From NCBI RefSeq assembly GCF_001418415.1, contig NZ_LIQT01000072.1, positions 1-64,000 on the forward strand: a stretch of DNA of 64,000 nucleotides, in the 5' to 3' direction. The stretch is from Streptomyces hirsutus (lineage in GTDB: Bacteria > Actinomycetota > Actinomycetes > Streptomycetales > Streptomycetaceae). A model generated the notes under the pieces. It was not told where the DNA came from, searched no databases, and saw only the letters and a program-made list of their open reading frames with translations. Shown piece by piece: positions 60,832-64,000 of this stretch (positions within the stretch are counted from its first letter, which is position 1; each line of letters begins with the position of its first letter). Made by a program: the position numbers and the translations under genes.

Positions 60832-63399
60832 TCACTCGTGCGCGATCGCCTCCAGGACGTTCATCCGCGACGCGCGCAGGGCCGGCAGGAGGGCCGCCGC
60901 GATGCCGACCACCGCCGCACCGATGACGACCGCCACGACGGTGCCCCAGGGGATCGCGAGCGCGGTCATGCCCTCCAGCGCCAGCACCTGGTGTATGCAG
61001 ACGCCCCACACCAGCCCCAGCACGAGCCCCAGCACCGCGCCGAACACCGCGATCACCACCGCCTCCAGCCGGATCATCCGGCGCAGTTGCCGCCGGCTCA
61101 GCCCGATGGCCCGCAGCAGCCCGATCTCCCGGGTGCGCTCCACCACCGAGAGCGCCAGGGTGTTGACCACGCCGAGCACCGCGATGATGATCGCCAGCCC
61201 CAGGAGGGCGTAGACGAGGTACAGCAGGACCGCGATCTGGTCGTGCACGAGGTCCTTGTAGTCGGCCTGGTCGCGTGCCTGGACCTGCGGATACGGGGCG
61301 AGCGTCGTCTCCAGCCGGTCACGGAGCTCATCCGCGCTCGTGCCGTCGGCGGCGTTCACGTACAGCGCGGAGTCCTGCCCGCCGGGCACGTACTTCTCGA
61401 TCGCCGCGATACCGAGGAACAGTCCGCCCCGCACGCCGAGGCCCTCGCCGCTCTCCATGTCGGTGAGGGCGCCCACGGTCAGCCCGGTGCGCTGCCCGCC
61501 CGGGAACTCGACAGGGACCGTGCTGCCCGCCCGGACGCCGTGGTCCGCGGCGAAGCCGGCGTCCATGGCGATGCCGCCGTCGGCCAGCGCCGCCGCCGTG
61601 TCGCCGCTCGCGTAGGTGATCCGGGCGACGTCGTCGACCCGGTCTTCGTACCCGGCGGCGGTCGTCTCGACCCGCTCCCCGTCCGGCAGCCGCACCGCCA
61701 CCGGCGCGAACCGCTGCCGTACGACGACGCCCACGCCCTCCGTGTCCCGCACCTGGTCGGTGACCTCCTGGGAGAACGGCAGGAAGTTGGCGTTCTGGAT
61801 GACGAAGTCGGCGCCCAGCGTCCTGTCGATCTGCTCGTCGAAGGAGCGGGACATGGAGGCGCTGGCCACCGACATGCCGCCGACCAGGGCGAGTCCCACC
61901 ATCAGTGCGGCGGCGGTGGCACCCGTACGGCGGGGATTGCGCAGGGCGTTGCGCTGGCTCATCCGGCCCACCGGCCCGAACAGGGCGGGGAAGGCACCGC
62001 CCAGCACCCGGATCACCGGCCGCACCAGCAACGGACCGGCGACGACCGTCGCGATCAGGGTCAGCACGACGCCCAGCCCCAGCAGGGAAGCGGCCGGCCC
62101 CGTCCCGGTCGAGACGGCGCAGCCCGCCAGGGCGGCGGCGCCGAGCGCCCCGACGACGGAACCCACCACCGCGCGGGTCCGCAACGGGCGGCCCACCCCG
62201 GCGATCTCGGCGTCGGCGAGGGCGGCCATCGGGGACACCTCTGCCGCGCGGCGGGCCGGAAGGTACGCCGCCACGAAGGTGACCCCGACCCCCACCGCAT
62301 ATGCCGTGACGGGCGTGACCCACCCGATGACCATCTCCGTGGTGTTCAGGTTCATGCCGAAGACGCTCATCAGCCGGATCAGCCCGTAGGCGAACCCGAT
62401 ACCGGCGGCCATGCCCAGCGTCGAGCCGAACAGGCCGAGCAGCACCGCCTCGGTGAGCACCGATCGGCGCACCTGCCGCCGGTCGGCGCCGAGCGCCCGC
62501 AGCAGCCCGAGTTCGCGGGTGCGCTGCGCGATCAGCATCGAGAACGTGTTGACGATCAGGAAGATGCCGACGAGCACGGCGATCCCGGCGAAGCCGAGCA
62601 TCACGTACTTGATCACGTCGAGGAACTCGCCCAGCTCGTCGGTGGCCGTCGCGGCCTGCTCGTCGGCCGTCTCCACCCGGTAGGTGCCGGCGCCGAGTGC
62701 CTCGGTGACACGGTGGTCGACCTCCTCGGCGGTCACGCCCGGCGCCGCTTCGACGGCGATGCTCGTGGCCCGGTCCGCCGAGCCCAGCAGCTCGACGGCG
62801 GCGACCTCGGGATCGAGGAAGACGAGGGCTGAGCCCGGGTTGGGGGCGGTGAAGGCGGCGATCCCGACGATCTCGACGCGGAAGGTGCCCGGTTGCGCCT
62901 GCACCGACAGGGTGTCGCCGATCGCCAGGTCCTCGGCGTCGGCGGTGTCCGCGTCCAGCACGGCCTCTCCGGCGCCGCGCGGAGTGCGGCCGGAGGTCAG
63001 CTCCACGACACTGCGTTCGTCGGCGGACCAGCCCACCGCGCGCGTGGGTGAGCCGGTCGTCGGCCCCACCGGCTCGTTGTCGCTGTCGACGACCGTGATG
63101 TTCCCCGCCCTGACGTCCGGGCGGGCGGATTCGACCCCCTCGATCCCGGCCAGCCGCTCGGCGAGCGAGGCAGGCACGGTCCGGACCTGGCCGGTGGGCA
63201 CGGCCGCTTCCAGGTCCTTCGGGGGCGCCACGGTCACGTCGGCGGAGGTGGAGGCGAAGAGCCGGTCGAAGGTACGTGCGACGGTGTCGGAGAAGATCAG
63301 GCTGCCCGCGACGAACGCCACGGACAGGACGACAGCCAGCGCGGACAGCAGCAGTCGCCCCTTGTGGGCGAGGAAGCTCCTGAGCGTCGCCTTCAGCAC
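60832..63399 (-). CDS. FtsX/MacB-type ABC transporter permease
   Basis: 855 residues. The N-terminal helix (LKATLRSFLAHKGRLLLSAL) is followed by a large extracytoplasmic MacB-PCD-like domain, three helices (near 265-390, including MLIAQRTRELGLLRALGADR), further helices about 400-500, a second extracytoplasmic domain, and a last FtsX block (LSVVERTREIGLLRAIGLSR). The two FtsX repeats give 8-10 helices. It probably exports or extracts lipids, peptides or drugs from the membrane with the ATPase encoded upstream. The GTG at 63399 lies 4 bases after the ATPase stop. The start of the next region (60449-60831) shows no gene. Confidence 0.92.
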   Translation of the reverse strand: MLKATLRSFLAHKGRLLLSALAVVLSVAFVAGSLIFSDTVARTFDRLFASTSADVTVAPPKDLEAAVPTGQVRTVPASLAERLAGIEGVESARPDVRAGNITVVDSDNEPVGPTTGSPTRAVGWSADERSVVELTSGRTPRGAGEAVLDADTADAEDLAIGDTLSVQAQPGTFRVEIVGIAAFTAPNPGSALVFLDPEVAAVELLGSADRATSIAVEAAPGVTAEEVDHRVTEALGAGTYRVETADEQAATATDELGEFLDVIKYVMLGFAGIAVLVGIFLIVNTFSMLIAQRTRELGLLRALGADRRQVRRSVLTEAVLLGLFGSTLGMAAGIGFAYGLIRLMSVFGMNLNTTEMVIGWVTPVTAYAVGVGVTFVAAYLPARRAAEVSPMAALADAEIAGVGRPLRTRAVVGSVVGALGAAALAGCAVSTGTGPAASLLGLGVVLTLIATVVAGPLLVRPVIRVLGGAFPALFGPVGRMSQRNALRNPRRTGATAAALMVGLALVGGMSVASASMSRSFDEQIDRTLGADFVIQNANFLPFSQEVTDQVRDTEGVGVVVRQRFAPVAVRLPDGERVETTAAGYEDRVDDVARITYASGDTAAALADGGIAMDAGFAADHGVRAGSTVPVEFPGGQRTGLTVGALTDMESGEGLGVRGGLFLGIAAIEKYVPGGQDSALYVNAADGTSADELRDRLETTLAPYPQVQARDQADYKDLVHDQIAVLLYLVYALLGLAIIIAVLGVVNTLALSVVERTREIGLLRAIGLSRRQLRRMIRLEAVVIAVFGAVLGLVLGLVWGVCIHQVLALEGMTALAIPWGTVVAVVIGAAVVGIAAALLPALRASRMNVLEAIAHE

Positions 63400-63403
63400 G
63401 GTC

Positions 63404-64000
63404 TCAGTCCTTGCGGGGGGCCGGTTCGTCGGACCGCACGGCATCCCCGGTGGCGGGGCCCGCTCCGGGAACGGGGTCCGGGGCCCGGTGGGAAGCCGGG
63501 CCGGGGGCGAGGCCGGAAGCCGGTTTCGGGGTGAGGTCCGGGGTGAGGCCGGAAACGCGGCCCGGAGTCGGGATGCCGTCGACGGACCGGGCGCGGATCA
63601 CGTCGAATCGCTTCATCCGGTCGAGTACCGCCTGTGCCGTGGGCCGCTCCATCTCGTCGACGATCCGCCCGTCGGCCAGGAACAGCACCAGATCGGAGTG
63701 GGCGGCGGCGCCGGGGTCGTGGGAGACCATCACCACGGTCTGGTTCAGCCGGTCCACGGCCTCGCGCAGAAAACCGAGCACCTCCAGCCCCGCGCGCGAG
63801 TCGAGATTGCCGGTCGGCTCGTCCGCGAAGATCAGCTCGGGCCGGGAGGCCAGCGCCCGCGCACACGCCACGCGCTGCTGCTGGCCGCCGGACAGCTGCG
63901 CCGGCCGGTGCCCGAGCCGGTCCCGCAGGCCCAGCGTGTCGATGACCTGGTCCAGCCACTTCTCGTCGGGCTTCCGGCCCGCGATGTCCATGGGGAGCGT
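63404..64000 (-). CDS. ABC transporter ATP-binding protein, partial (5' end outside window)
   Basis: C-terminal part of a LolD/MacB-type ATPase: TLPMDIAGRKPDEKW at the window edge, the ABC signature LSGGQQQRVACARAL, Walker B ELIFADEPTGNLDSR, and the switch His in VVMVSHDP. Walker A lies beyond the window. The C-terminal 70 residues are Pro/Gly-rich repeats (PTPGRVSGLTPDLTPKPASG) of unknown use. The stop lies 4 bases upstream of the permease start, so the two form one operon. Confidence 0.93.
   Translation of the reverse strand, partial: TLPMDIAGRKPDEKWLDQVIDTLGLRDRLGHRPAQLSGGQQQRVACARALASRPELIFADEPTGNLDSRAGLEVLGFLREAVDRLNQTVVMVSHDPGAAAHSDLVLFLADGRIVDEMERPTAQAVLDRMKRFDVIRARSVDGIPTPGRVSGLTPDLTPKPASGLAPGPASHRAPDPVPGAGPATGDAVRSDEPAPRKD

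Overview
The base composition (very GC-rich, third codon positions almost all G or C), frequent GTG starts, GGAGG-type ribosome sites and gene families (PurB, SpoIIE-type phosphatases, ECF41 sigma, DUF1876/DUF1918/DUF5994, tandem UspA) point to a Streptomyces or near relative. It looks chromosomal. No rRNA, tRNA, CRISPR array, replication origin or attachment site was seen.

Layout. (1) 1-7.6 kb is ordinary chromosome: a NarL/LuxR two-component pair divergent from an ABC exporter, a sodium:solute symporter with a 42-residue partner protein behind a structured leader, and purB. (2) 7.7-17.0 kb is a patchwork: an IS110 remnant, a broken TPR regulator, two DUF5994 genes around a membrane-anchored protein, a GNAT-AAA+ fusion, a 5'-truncated SpoIIE phosphatase cut by an IS3 element, a full-length paralogue of that phosphatase, and a second IS3 transposase beside an IS630-like remnant. 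(3) 17.1-49.8 kb is a dormancy/hypoxia/redox-stress island of the kind DosR-type regulators control: five tandem-domain universal stress proteins, two Zn alcohol dehydrogenases, a GH65 phosphorylase, CBS proteins, FMN-pocket (PPOX and Acg) proteins, a K+ channel, and NAD-linked formate dehydrogenase in one overlapping operon with a P-type ATPase and two TrkA proteins. GGGACC-N3-GGTCCC-type palindromes lie upstream of some of these genes. (4) 50-64 kb returns to mostly housekeeping genes: SGNH hydrolase, two CNNM/CorC-like membrane proteins, GNATs, an NTPase, a PEBP, a small exported protein, transposon scraps, an ECF41 sigma with its oxidoreductase, and an FtsX-type ABC exporter that runs off the window.

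How the genes fit together. The island encodes fermentation and anaerobic redox (ADH, formate dehydrogenase, PPDK, AdhE remnant), ion homeostasis (P-type ATPase, TrkA pair, K+ channel) and protein or nucleotide protection (USP, CBS, Hsp20 remnant). Much of it is decaying. PPDK has an in-frame internal deletion. A second P-type ATPase lacks its phosphorylation domain. AdhE, an ADH, Hsp20, a Crp-type regulator, a PPOX protein, a CDF transporter and a flavodoxin survive only as fragments or frameshifted copies. The formate dehydrogenase-ATPase-TrkA operon and the USP/ADH/GH65 block are intact. The most system-like candidates for follow-up are that operon, the structured leader ahead of the symporter, and the GNAT-AAA+ fusion.
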